Origin: Marthasterias glacialis
Taxonomy: Eukaryota > Echinodermata > Asteroidea > Forcipulatida > Asteriidae
Direction: 5' to 3'
NCBI GenBank assembly: GCA_911728455.2
Contig: OU452225.1
Coordinates: forward strand, 188,501-252,500
Length of the DNA: 64,000 bases
Part shown: piece after piece, positions 28,001 through 37,658 of the stretch
Layout of the letters: every line of letters starts with the position of its first letter
How positions within the stretch are numbered: position 1 is the first letter of the stretch
The notes under the pieces: generated by a model
Databases searched by the model: none
What the model saw: the letters and a program-made list of their open reading frames with translations, nothing else
What the model was told of the DNA's origin: nothing
Program-made: the position numbers and the translations under genes

Positions 28001-31000
28001 AGTCAATGTCCCCATGTGTAATACAGTGAAGTGGGCATTTTTGGAGACGTGGCATTTACACACTTACCATTGACCCCCAAAATGGCAAGTGTGGCAGACA
28101 AAAAAGCCATGTGTGACGTTGGTGCAAGGGGTAAATACTGTCAAAATGGCCACACAAATTTCCCCTGGTTGGACAATAAATTTTTATCTATCTATCGATC
28201 TATCTCAAATCTGTTAATTTTATTATGTTGCTTATGACAGTATTCTGTTAAGTTTGATTTAATTTCTATTTTAGTATAATTAATGTAAATAAATTTCTCA
28301 AACAGTATTGTTACATACTACCAGGAGAATCAGAAATCAATGTAACCACAACAGGCAAAAAATAGTGGATTTATCATCATCAAAATGGTTTGGGGAAATT
28401 CACAAAAATGTTAACAATTTAATGAAAAAGTAAACAAAAACACTTTCTATTTATCCAGTCATATTTACATGAACTTCTATCTTTCAATAAATCTTTGGAG
28501 TTCCTTAATATGCACAATATAACCTTGTATTCAAAATGAAAGATTCTTCAACCAATACATCTGAACGACTGTGGTGACACGTCTTTCAGACATGGATTTA
28601 AACTCATTTTCAAATAAGCTGAAGGGTCTTGTGAACTTTACACACAGCCAGGATACTTCATTTGTAATCATTGCTTTTTTAGCCTCATTTATGTTTATTA
28701 AACACTTCCAATACGTAGGTCTAATGCTAAATTGTTGATAAAAACACAGCCAAAGATGTGCATACTAAAAAAGATATATGCATCATCCTACAGACCCCTT
28801 GCTATGACATCACAGACATCTACTGTCTGCCCATGATCAGCCATTTTGGGAGTCTAAACACAGATATTAAGATATTACGGTGGTCTGGCAGCGTGCATGT
28901 CATCTACAATGCACACTGCACCCAGTGCATATAAGCAATCTGACTCCCAAAATGGCACAACCAAGACTTGACTAGATCGACTAGACTAACCAGAAACCAT
29001 AGAGCACAGGGAGATTGACCATATCGAACCATGCACTGGAGCATGGTCGAGCTTGTCCATTCGAGAGCTACGTCACTGTTTACGGTTAGTCTAGTCAAGT
29101 CTAGTCGCCCACCCGAACTTGACAATGGGTGATGACGTAAGGTGAATTGGGTCAATAGGCTCTTATATGCACATTTTGTACATGTATCTGAGTACAAATC
29201 ATTATGTGACAGTTGTAAACATTTTTCATTAATTCAATAACACAAGGAAATGTGAGAGTTTTAATATCAAACATTTAGGCCTACTGATTGGTTTATTAAC
29301 ACGACAACAACTGTTGAAACTTGTCTGTAACACATTGAGTAGATGTGCAGATTGTAGCGTTTTAAGTAAAGTTCATAAGAGAGTGCATTTGATGGCATTG
29401 GCCTCCACATTGACCTACTGATGAATTACCTCAACACTCATCAGACAAAATGAATTGAGAATCTCCTTAAATATCAGAAACAGATGCCTCCAACTTAAAG
29501 GAGTATTGTGACCATTAAAAGATCGTTACGTGTTTAGACATTACCAGCTGGCATTATATAGCTTGGTTTTTATTTCTTTATTAATTGAAAAATAGAAAAA
29601 TACATACAATTCTTAAAATGACATTAACAAAATGAAATGATCTTCATCAGGTCTCAACTTGAATTGGAAGAAGCTAGCTTTGAAATGCACTGAGGGAAAA
29701 TTGAAAATCTTTGCCCCTGGTCTCCTGGGCCCCATTTCATTCTGCTGAATTACCATTTAATTCTAAACCTATGGCCAAGTTCGTGCAAGAACTATTGTTA
29801 ACCATAGTTCGACTAATTTAGCCCAAACTCTGTCTAGTTGACGATGGTTGGACAACGCTAGTCTACTATTCGGAACCATCCTACTGGGCCTGGTGGTATC
29901 ACTGGTTACCAGTAGCCATTTTAATATTACCATGCAGAGAGGACCAGTTATCAGAAAAATGAATAGTTTGACTAGAGTCGTTTGCACTTCAACTTCAGTG
30001 CGCATGGGTTACATAATCATGAACCAACCATTCGTTAAACGTTGGTCCTTGATCGAACTTGCTCTATGGTGCCTCATAAAGCACAGAATTTCTTAGGTCA
30101 TAAAGGCAGAACTCCATGGTAAGCATCACTATGACATTGAGGCCCAGCTTGGTAGGACTTGCAAACTTCCCTACAGATATTGCAGAAGCCTTTTTGAGGT
30201 ATGGCGGACACTATATGAGTGCACTGTTTGGTTTGGGTGTATACAGACAGATTTACCCAATCCAAATAGTGCACTTGTAATGTCCACCATATCTCAAAAT
30301 GGCTAATTGATTTTGCTTTTTAAACCAAACTTAAATACAAATGAGTGACCTACTTTATCTTGATTCTCAAGTTTGTCAGTCAGCATGGCAACCATCGCTG
30401 GAGACTCTGTTGATGTACTAGGGATAGAATCCCCTTCTGATGATACACCATGAGTATATGGACTGTGGTATTTATGATGCTGCTGGGAACGCCAACTGCT
30501 ATAACTAGACAAACCATTTGTAGCAAAGGTTGGTGATGTCACAAAGGTCCTGGGCAAAGTTGACGACTTGGCTGTAAAAACACAATAAGAACATTTGATG
30601 CTACATAATCTTAAAATCCATTTGTTTCCCCCAGACTCTTTCTGGATCATTGTTGTCGTACTATTTATTCAAGTTTCTTTCCCTACTTTTCACCCCTGTG
30701 GACTTAGTTTTCAAATCTTCACTCAGACTTGCTAAGCACAGACAAAGTTTACTTAGCAGAAAACATAGTTAAACCAACAAAAAATTGCCAAATTGCCATG
30801 CAATGTATTTCTGTTTGTGATTGGTACCCTGATGATTGCCTGGCAGATGAGTTTAATAAGCAATGTTGTATGCATAACAACATTTGTTTTTCAGTGTCAA
30901 CTTCATATCTCGTATTTATGATAAGAAAACTGGTTGGGTTTTTTCTCTCTCCAAATAATAGGAGTTTTAATTTCTTTTCTTTGAAAACTGTATTTTTGCT

Positions 31001-34000
31001 AGTTTTATGTTGTGTTTAACATACAAAATTGATATTAATCTTGTTTTTATTCTTCTTATTATTACACCTTTCTGGCAATGAAAGAAAGAAGGTAGCACTT
31101 CAACCCATAGGCTTGAAGATACCTGTATAGGGCCTACTGAAGATGATAAAGAAATGGAATTGACATACATGATGAATTGATCAGATTGAGTAAGATTCTT
31201 ATGAAACAGGAAATTACATTGTCTTTTGCCATTCTGTTATTGGGGCAAATTTCATGTGCAACGGTCACAAAAATGACCCCAAAATAACTCCCTTTTGTTG
31301 TTTGATGTGCAACGGTCACAAAAATGGCCCAATAACAATTCTCTATTATGTTCAATGTCACCTTAACAGGTCAATAATGGGTTAATTAAACAACCTTTAA
31401 ACTGTTTACCCAGTAACTAGATAACGCAGGCAACAAAGCATCATGGTTATTTGAGTAATATGGGTGTGTGGTGTACATCTATTTGCACTTTGATTTAAAG
31501 GAGTGTCTGTTAAAATCTCAAGTAGGTCTCTTTAAGCAAAGACAAGGATGCCCAACAATTTGAAGAACATGGAGCTAAATATGGACTGACATGGTAAACA
31601 GATATACATGTATAATAGCAGATATATAATAGCTGATTTTGGACAGTTCACATTTGTCTTCATTTGAAAACATAGATTGAGGCAAATACTTCTATCAATC
31701 TTAAATTTTTCTGGATGACTAGCAAAGTGATAGCCTAATCATTTAAAAATTGCTCTTTGCTCATGTAGCTAAACTAATTGTTATCTGAAGACACAAATTC
31801 ACGCTTAGGTCTAATCATCAGTATGCATTTCATAGGATAGCAAAGAATGTTTGCTTGTCTGCCTGCATAGTTTATGTTACTTGGCAATGTGTGCTTACAC
31901 AGCTAGCACAGATATATAGAGCTAACTCCGTAAGCTGAGAATAGTGACCATTAAACAGAGCCACAAAATGGTAGTACAATGTTACATACAGCACATCAGA
32001 CTTTTACTACCTTCATACTCTATCAGACCTGGAATTACACAGCGGCTATGGAAGCCATGGCCTCTTTTGTCCTGGGCTTGGCCTTGGTGCCCCTTCAAAA
32101 GTTTCCCATAGTCTTTAAGATTTTACAATGCAAAATGAAATTGGCCTTGCCCTCTCAAAGATGAAATTCAAGGCCTGCTCTATGCAGGGTTAAACAAATA
32201 TTTTGGGGATATGGCTCAAAATGGATTAAAACTTAACTCACTTGAAAATGTAGTCTGTGAATGATTGTTAGGTGCAACTCTTGATTGGTATCTTGGCCCC
32301 TCTAATCTTTGCTGAAAAAAAAGAAAAACATAAAAGGGATCCAATGTAATTATTCTGTATTGGCCAATTTCTGGATGACATCAGAAAAACAAATGCTTTC
32401 ATTTGTTGTTACTGTACACTTGAAGAAGTTTAATACAATTGAATGATAGTGTCTAAATATTTGTATGCAAAATATTTTTGAGTATTTTTTAAGCGTAACA
32501 TTGAGTGATGTTCAAAAACAATTCCCCATCCTTCCCTTTTTCATATTGTGGTGAAAAAATAACAGCAGGGGCCTATGTTATTTTATCTAGAGATACTGGA
32601 AGAGAAGGGGTTTGCCTGGGTAATTTCTGGCATGTTGGTTAGCTGGTGTATAAAATGTGGGTCTGCTTGTAGTTCTTGTACCCAGGTCAACTCGTACCTG
32701 AGTTAGCTCGTACTTGAGTCAACTCATACCAAAGTCAACTTGTACCTTCACTGTCCTAGGGCTTAAGTCAACTTGTATGGACCAAGTCAATTTTACACAA
32801 GTCAACTTAGCTTTGTTGGTATATTTAATGTTACAAAAATATCTATTATAATATTAAAACAAGCAAAATTTTGTTTATCTTCCTCACTGTTGGGGTTTAC
32901 TTTTCCATCTTTTGTGTCTATATTATTTATAATCATGATAATTTATCTATTCATATTAATTATTATAATTTATAAACTTTTGTTTTGTTTTGCATAAATT
33001 AGCTTTCGAGTCACTTCGTACCTTTGCCAATTCATACCTTGGTCACTTCGTACCTTCACCAAGGTAAATGTACGAAGTGACTTTGGACGTTTGGTACCCT
33101 GGACGCTTCGTACCTTTCAGAATTAACTTCGTACCATCTGTTAGTGTTGATTCCGGAATTCTACACAGGAATTATGCCCCGTTGTGTTGCGTCAGGAGAA
33201 CATGTGAGCACAACACACCAGTACCGCAGCAGTAAAATACCCGCCTTGTAATAACGCGTGAAACGAGAAATGTAATGGGAATTGTAACGTAGCCTTCAGT
33301 CAACAAGGCCGTTGTGAACATTACGATTTTCTTATCGAGTATTTTTATAACTATTATAAATTTCTCTAAGCATGAGTTTGTTTTAAAGATTTTTTTAAAG
33401 TGTATTATTTATTTCTTGTTTTGATTAATTTTCGTTAAAGCCCTTTTTTAATTTTTAAAAAATATTTTTTAGACTTTTTGAATGGGTGACGCTACTGCCC
33501 AGTGAGCCTGTGGTGGCGTCATTAGCGGCATCATTAGCGTGCGGTGTGACTTTGGCGGCCGCCACTGCATGGTGATCAACGGGGCATTAACGACCCCCAC
33601 TGCATCCCATGGGGTCATTAACGACCCCCACTTGTCATAACTCCTGTATAGAATTCTGAAGTCTATTGAGGGTGCGAAGCGTCCAGGGTACGAAACGTCC
33701 AAAGTCACTTCGTACTTGGTGAAGGTACGAAGTGACCAAGGTACGAAGTTAGACCCAGTAACTGGGGCGCTGTACTCCTTTTTTGAGATTTTGACATTAT
33801 CTGTCGTACTAGCGCCCCAGTCCGGGGTATATTTGGAAAGTGCTCCGAAGCGTTTTTTTTCTGAATCAGTTACAAAATTGTCAAAATTGCAACAAGGACT
33901 AGACAGAATTGCTTGAAAATCGCCTACTGGCTTCTCCAAGTATTTACGGTGAAATAAAATGCAGTTAGTTGTACTCACGATCATTTTTGGTCCTCCAAAT

Positions 34001-37000
34001 CGATGATTTTTAGCCCACTATCACGCATGTATCAAATTTGCCGTTAGAATCGCCATTTTGAATGTGATACTCAACGACCGTTTCCTTATGCTGGTATCCT
34101 GCATTGACTGCACAAATCAATATGAATGTCAGGGCATCAGTGAACATTGGCGCTACACACAGCCTGGTATCCTGCGTTGACTGCGCGGAAAACAATATGA
34201 AAGTCAGGGCCTCAGCGAACACGCAATCCTCGCAGCGTTTTAGACATAAGGAAACGGTCGTTGAGTATCACATTCAAAATGGCGATTCTAACGGCAAATT
34301 TGATATATGCGTGATAGTGGGCTAATATTTAATAATCATCGATTTGGAGGACCAAAAATGATCGTGAGTACAATTAACTGCATTTTATTTTACCGTAGAT
34401 ACTTGGAGAAGCCAGTAGGCGATTTTCAAGCAATTCTGTCGAGTCCTTGTTGCAATTTTGACAATTTTGTAACTGATTCAGAAAAAAAACGCTTCGGAGC
34501 ACTTTCCAAATATACCACGGACTGGGGCGCTAGTACGACAGATAATGTCAAAAATCTCAAAAAAGGAGTACAGCGCCCCAGTTACTGGGTCTAGTACGAA
34601 GTGGCAAAGGTACGAAGTGACTAGCCCCATACATTGTGCCAATACGCTGGACTCCCTCCGCTTCTTGGCCCAACGAACCCTGTCTTAAAACCAGACATCA
34701 ACTTTCGAATTGAGACTTACTTTTTTTGGCAAATTTATCCCTCAATGATCGGTCGGTCGTTGCTGTCAGACATGTCAGACTCACAGGCAGAGTCTGGAGA
34801 AGATTTCCGCACGATCCCCCGTGCGATAAATCCTAGGCTTTTGCTGGAATTTTATGTCAAATCTCGGTGATTATAAGCCCATGTCAACGACGGCGGAGGA
34901 GCCATGATGGTTGCTGTTCAGCGCGGGTCGTATTCCTGCACTAGTCTTTATTCCAGCAGTCATTTTGCAACGTTTACCTGATAGTGGTGACGTCAAGGTG
35001 TCGCGCAGCGGTAAACGCTCTTGAATGTGCTGACTGATTGCGCGCATTGGTAAACGTCGCAAAATGACTGCTGGAATAAAGACTAGTGCAGGAATACGAC
35101 CCGCGCTGAACAGCAACCATCATGGCTCCTCCGCCGTCGTTGACATGGGCTTATATCACCGAGATTTGACATAAAATTCCAGCAAAAGCCTAGGATTTAT
35201 CGCACGGGGGATCGTGCGGAAATCTTCTCCAGACTCTGCCTGTGAGTCTGACATGTCTGACAGCAACGACCGACCGATCATTGAGGGATAAATTTGCCAA
35301 AAAAAGTAAGTCTCAATTCGAAAGTTGATGTCTGGTTTTAACGGACAGGGTTCGTTGGGCCAAGAAGCGGAGGGAGTCCAGCGTATTGGCACAATGTATG
35401 GGGCTACGAAGTGACCTGACACTAGACCCAGTAACTGGGGCGCTGTACTCCTTTTTTGAGATTTTTGACATTATCTGTCGTACTAGCGCCCCAGTCCGTG
35501 GTATATATGGAAAGTGCTCCGATTCGGAGTCCGAAGCGGTTTTTTTCTGAATCAGTTACAAAATTGTCAAAATTGCAACAAGGACTCGACAGAATTGCTT
35601 GAAAATCGCCTACTGGCTTCTCCAAGTATCTACGGTGAAATAAAATGCAGTTAATTGTACTCACGATCATTTTTGGTCCTCCAAATCGACGATTTTTAGC
35701 CCACTATCACGCATATATCAAATTTGCCGTTAGAATCGCCATTTTGAATGTGATACTCAACGACCGTTTCCTTATGTCTAAAACGCTGCGAGGATTGCGT
35801 GTTCGCTGAGGCCCTGACTTTCATATTGTTTTCCGCGCAGTCAACGCAGGATACCAGGCTGTGTGTAGCGCCAATGTTCACTGACGCCCTGACATTCATA
35901 TTGATTTGCGCAGTCAATGCAGGATACCAGCTGTGTAGCCTGGTATCCTGCGTTGACTGCGCAAATCAATATGCATGTCAGGGCATCAGCGAACATTGGC
36001 GCTACACACAGCCTGGTATCCTGCGTTGACTGCGAGGAAAACAATATGAAAGTCAGGGCCTCAGCGAACACGCAATCCTCGCAGCGTTTTAGACATTAGG
36101 AAACGGTCGTTGAGTATCACATTCAAAATGGCGATTCTAACGGCAAATTTGATATATGCGTGGTAGTGAGCTAAAAATCATCGATTTGGAGGACCAAAAA
36201 TGATCGTGAGTACAATTAACTGCATTTTATTTCACCGTAGATACTTGGAGAAGCCAGTAGGCGATTTTCAAGCAATTCTGTCGAGTCCTTGTTGCAATTT
36301 TGACAATTTTGTAACTGATTCAGAAAAAAACCGCTTAGGACTCCGAATCGGAGCACTTTCCATATATACCACGGACTGGGGCGCTAGTACGACAGATAAT
36401 GTCAAAAATCTCAAAAAAGGAGTACAGCGCCCCAGTTACTGGGTCTAACCTGACACTACTCCTAGAACTATGAGGTTCGTTCCGCTATCGTCTCCACGAG
36501 CCTCATAGAGTGACATGTACAAAATCCTATTCGAAACTTTCTGCCCTTCACGTTTACATGGCTACAGTTCTTTTTTGAAATCAGATCTCGCCAAAACTAG
36601 GCTCTATGTGTTCTTTCAACTCTGATCGAGCGTTGCACTGGTCCAGAAAATCCACTCCGCAAACTAAAAGTTGTTAAAAAGTGATAAATTCTTACCGTAA
36701 TTCTGACCCCATTCAAACAGTATTGCAACAAATATGGCGACCGGAGTTGCAAAATTAACTGGTATGCTGCTATGCGGTGCGCTGGTCCTATGGGCTGGTT
36801 CCGCGTACCAGTTAATTTAAAAAAATTTAAAATTAACTGGTACGCGGAACCAGCCCATAGGACCAGCGCACCGCATAGCAGCATACCAGTTAATTTTGCA
36901 ACTCCGGTCGCCATATTTGTTGCAATACTGTTTGAATGGGGTCAGAATTACGGTAAGAATTTATCACTTTTTAACAACTTTTAGTTTGCGGAGTGGATTT

Positions 37001-37514
37001 TCTGGACCAGTGCAACGCTCGATCAGAGTTGAAAGAACACATAGAGCCTAGTTTTGGCGAGATCTGATTTCAAAAAAGAACTGTAGCCATGTAAACGTGA
37101 AGGGCAGAAAGTTTCGAATAGGATTTTGTACATATCACTCTATGAGGCTCGTGGAGACGATAGCGGAACGAACCTCATAGTTCTAGGAGTAACCTGACAC
37201 CATAAATTACATTACGTCAACAAGTCCAAGAACAGACAGATAATTGTCCATTTTAAAAGAAAAGAAAGGCAATCTACTAAAACGACATGCACATGTATAT
37301 GAAATGCGATCCTAATCCTGTCATAGAAAATTTGGACTTTGAACATTTATGCCAACGACACGGTGATGACGTTCAATTACAAACTTTAGTATTTTATTAA
37401 ACGCGTGATGTTTTTACACACAAATAAATTAAATTCAGTTACCCGAACTTTGGCAAGATTCGACTCTGTTTCCTTTACGATGCTGGTAAAGTTATGTTCC
37501 CAATCTCTTGACAT
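13051..37514 (-). CDS. Coiled-coil protein of 467 residues, family not recognised
   Basis: Nine exons in transcript order: 37514-37443 (start), 32311-32242, 30571-30354, 27833-27550, 27052-26908, 26224-26124, 23625-23453, 14924-14715, 13181-13051 (stop TAA). All have AG/GT borders, phases agree at every junction, and the total is 1,404 nt. The protein starts MSRDWEHNFTSIVKETESNL. Residues ~48-110 are Ser/Thr/His-rich, ~110-320 are charged heptad-like helix (DKLENQDKAIQALSRQVETM, then EDLSVCRREIENLNSRL, then EMSRLMSTVDRLEDQM), ~325-355 Ser/Gly-rich, ~385-412 acidic and Ser-rich (SDSDEFDVSLSLASSSSEDF). It ends SSIEFDGDFS. No signal peptide, membrane segment or catalytic motif is visible. A cytoskeletal or centrosomal scaffold would fit but is a guess. 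A small exon in the 8.5-kb intron could be missing, although the phase closes without one. Confidence 0.8.
13495..14740 (-). repeat. 42-bp minisatellite (about 30 units) containing an exon end and splice donor
   Basis: On the plus strand the unit reads GGGTTAGGTGTTACC, then TTTAGGATATGTTGAATACATGTTTRA. On the transcript strand it contains ATGTATTCAACATATCC and TAAAG followed by GTAACA. The last 26 coding bases of the exon 14715-14924 and its donor are the first unit of the array. Variants (ATTCTTG for ATACATG, TTTTAAGATA for CTTTAGGATA) alternate, suggesting multi-unit duplications. The array fills most of the last intron. Confidence 0.9.
15080..16300 (+). repeat. 125-128-bp tandem array (9 full units plus partial ones)
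   Basis: Units share CAATGGATCAATGAGAGGCA at 15210, 15338, 15463, 15591, 15716, 15841, 15969, 16094 and 16220. Two forms occur, one with GGTTGGTACGGGGGGG and one with GGTGGGTACAGGGGAGG. They mostly alternate, so a two-unit block of about 253 bp has also been copied. The G-run length differs in each unit. It lies in the 8.5-kb intron of the coiled-coil gene, where the transcript strand is C-rich. Confidence 0.9.
16300..16540 (+). repeat. Short degenerate GGGCAGTAGTGAATCCAGGA repeats
   Basis: About eight irregular copies of a 23-33-base motif related to the end of the neighbouring 125-bp unit (GGGCAGTAGTG). They look like a decayed edge of that array. Confidence 0.7.
16550..19600. other. Intron sequence with a tRNA-like fragment
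   Basis: Part of the 8.5-kb intron. GTAGGTCGCAGGTTCAAATCC near 17816 resembles a tRNA B-box region and probably marks a SINE remnant. Otherwise there is no exon, array or RNA gene. Confidence 0.4.
19605..19730 (-). mobile_element. SINE copy, same family as the 4.1-kb satellite seed
   Basis: Read on the minus strand: CTCTAGAATGTTGGAGG, then CATTGGTTGGAATCCCACCT, then ACAGGACTCAGACAAG. The order and wording match the 120-bp unit at 4.1-5.6 kb. The B box is mutated. The apparent 71-codon open frame here is not a gene. Confidence 0.6.
20885..21030. mobile_element. MITE copy (CCATTTTGGGAGTCA family)
   Basis: ACCATTTTGGGAGTCA near 20906 and TTGACTCCCAAAATGGC ending at 21004 form the inner inverted repeat around about 80 bases. 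The outer flanks (CTTGATAGCA; GGCAGACAGTAGCAACATGT) match other copies in the window. It sits in the 8.5-kb intron. Confidence 0.75.
22190..22408 (+). mobile_element. SINE with tRNA-like head, family 2
   Basis: GACGTTGGTTTGAATCTCC gives a B-box-like site. It is followed by CCTTGAGCAAAACACTTAAC, TTGCTTCTCTTCACCCAGG, and GCTGTATACTCCCCAGGGAG and a GTTTAAGGAATG end. A second copy with the same order lies at 54.16-54.42 kb. The 107-bp satellite starts at its 3' end. Confidence 0.75.
22409..23157 (+). repeat. 107-bp tandem array, seven units
   Basis: Units start AAGGAATGAAGTAAATGGCC at 22409, 22516, 22623, 22730, 22837, 22944 and 23051. They differ at only a few sites (AGTAACC/AGTGACC, GGCGCG/GGCGTG, GTTTATG/GTTCATG). 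Each includes CAGGCAGGTAAATAATG and TCTTGGGCTGGGTGATCGTT. The high identity suggests recent expansion. The array begins exactly at the 3' end of the SINE before it. Confidence 0.95.
23630..26120. other. Intron of the coiled-coil gene with one SINE tail
   Basis: No exon seen. Near 24045-24120, CACATGACTCGGGAAAGTAT then GAGTATACAGTGCTTAACAC and CATCGGCTAATGGGTAAAAC form an intact 3' tail of the SINE family that seeds the satellite at 4.1 kb. Confidence 0.55.
27959..28120. mobile_element. MITE copy (CCATTTTGGGAGTCA family)
   Basis: The left end TGATGACATCATCACAATAA leads into CTTGGTAGTGCCATTTTGGG. The right inner repeat TGACCCCCAAAATGG ends at 28085. About 60 bases of unique centre. It sits in an intron of the coiled-coil gene. 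Confidence 0.75.
28805..28965. mobile_element. MITE copy (CCATTTTGGGAGTCA family)
   Basis: GACATCACAGACATCTACTG, then GCCATTTTGGGAGTC near 28839, and TGACTCCCAAAATGGCACAA near 28941. It directly abuts another inverted-repeat element on its right. Confidence 0.75.
28966..29110. mobile_element. Inverted-repeat element adjoining the MITE
   Basis: Left end GACTTGACTAGATCGACTAG and AACC; right end GGTTAGTCTAGTCAAGTCTA. The centre also folds (ACCATATCGAACCATGC / GCATGGTCGAGCTTGT). A small non-coding element that may have inserted into, or next to, the MITE. Confidence 0.5.
30190..30302. mobile_element. Short inverted-repeat element (MITE-like)
   Basis: TTTGAGGTATGGCGGACA, GTGCACTGTTTGG and TTGGGT on the left are mirrored on the right by ACCCAATCCAAATAGTGCAC and TGTCCACCATATCTCAAA. 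The loop is about 20 bases. It lies just outside exon 30354-30571. Confidence 0.65.
32680..32820 (+). repeat. Diverged GTCAACTYGTACC motifs
   Basis: Six or so copies of GTCAACTCGTACC-like words, some joined by TGAG. They are a degenerate version of the GTCACTTCGTACC words in the arms of the fold-back element that starts 180 bases later. Probably an older relative or end fragment. Confidence 0.5.
33750..34593. mobile_element. Fold-back element FB-A, copy 1 (844 bp)
   Basis: Ends TAGACCCAGTAACTGGGGCG and its complement. Arms of about 330 bases are nearly identical (for example GGTCCTCCAAATCGATGATT at left, mirrored at right). It is flanked by GTACGAAGT at 33741-33749 and 34594-34602, an exact 9-bp target duplication. 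The centre is asymmetric compared with copy 2: part of the left inner arm is missing. Mirrored open frames (MIVSTINCILFHRR-type) occur in both arms only because the sequence is palindromic. Long arms plus 9-bp duplications resemble Mutator-like (MULE) fold-backs. Confidence 0.9.
34622..35406. mobile_element. Fold-back element FB-B (785 bp)
   Basis: Ends TAGCCCCATACATTGTGCCA and its complement. Arms of about 370 bases are close to perfect, with a short unique centre near 34985-35030 (GGTGACGTCAAGGTGTCGCG). It is flanked by CGAAGTGAC at 34613-34621 and 35407-35415. Its sequence is unrelated to FB-A. No transposase is encoded. The CpG-rich, high-identity arms point to a young insertion. Confidence 0.9.
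35423..36447. mobile_element. Fold-back element FB-A, copy 2 (1,025 bp)
   Basis: Same ends and arms as copy 1, but a fuller centre: near 35810-36075 both arms contain TGGTATCCTGCGTTGACTGC and GTCAGGGC.TCAGCGAACA words, some in tandem. It also has an insertion GACTCCGAATC in each arm that copy 1 lacks. It is flanked by ACCTGACAC at 35414-35422 and 36448-36456. Confidence 0.9.
36457..37191. mobile_element. Fold-back element FB-C (735 bp)
   Basis: Ends TACTCCTAGAACTATGAGG and its complement. Arms of about 360 bases are near-perfect, meeting at TTTAAAAAAATTTAAA near 36817-36832. It is flanked by ACCTGACAC at 36448-36456 and 37192-37200, so it shares its left duplication with FB-A copy 2. No coding capacity beyond mirrored shadows. 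Confidence 0.9.
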
Positions 37515-37658
37515 TTTAAGCAGTTTACCCACGGCGCTGTCGTGGTTTTTTGGCAGAAAACTAACCAAAATTAAAACAGACTGTCCGCCATTTGTAAACA
37601 ACTGGATGTAGTTCAACAATGGAGGGCGGTGTTCTGAATAAGTCATACGCCCTTTTTG
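37515..37658 (-). promoter_or_regulatory. 5' leader of the coiled-coil gene with a short upstream ORF
   Basis: Upstream of the chosen ATG (37512-37514) the leader holds an ATG in the context AAATGGCGGAC at 37589-37591. It opens a six-codon frame closed by TAA at 37571-37573. That ATG context also matches a YY1-type site (AAnATGGCG), common near animal transcription starts. The frame of the main protein stays open upstream to about 37697, so in-frame upstream ATGs exist. The most distal of these lies in a MITE, so I prefer 37514. The transcription start itself cannot be seen. Confidence 0.5.

Larger units (their letters stand above)
33002..37200. mobile_element. Outer fold-back element (FB-D) split by four nested insertions
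   Basis: The left arm carries GTCACTTCGTACCTTTGCC, CTTGGTCACTTCGTACCTTC, GACTTTGGACGTTTGGTACC and AATTCTACACAGGAATTATG. The right arm (33600-33749, continued at 34594-34621 and 35407-35422) carries their complements. The whole unit is flanked by CATAAATTA at 32993-33001 and 37201-37209, a candidate 9-bp target duplication. Removing the four insertions and their duplications leaves about 774 bp. The core (33180-33600) is non-coding. Terminal bases of the two arms match imperfectly, so the exact ends are uncertain. It lies in intron 1 of the coiled-coil gene. Confidence 0.75.

Noticed and set aside
29760-30090. Inverted-repeat element from AAGTTCGTGCAAG to CGAACTTGC
   Set aside because: Only a short end match is visible and the interior does not pair well, so I did not call it as an element.
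33469-36914. Open frames of 66-171 codons in the fold-back cluster as genes or transposase
   Set aside because: They occur as mirror pairs on opposite strands because the elements are palindromes. None shows transposase motifs.
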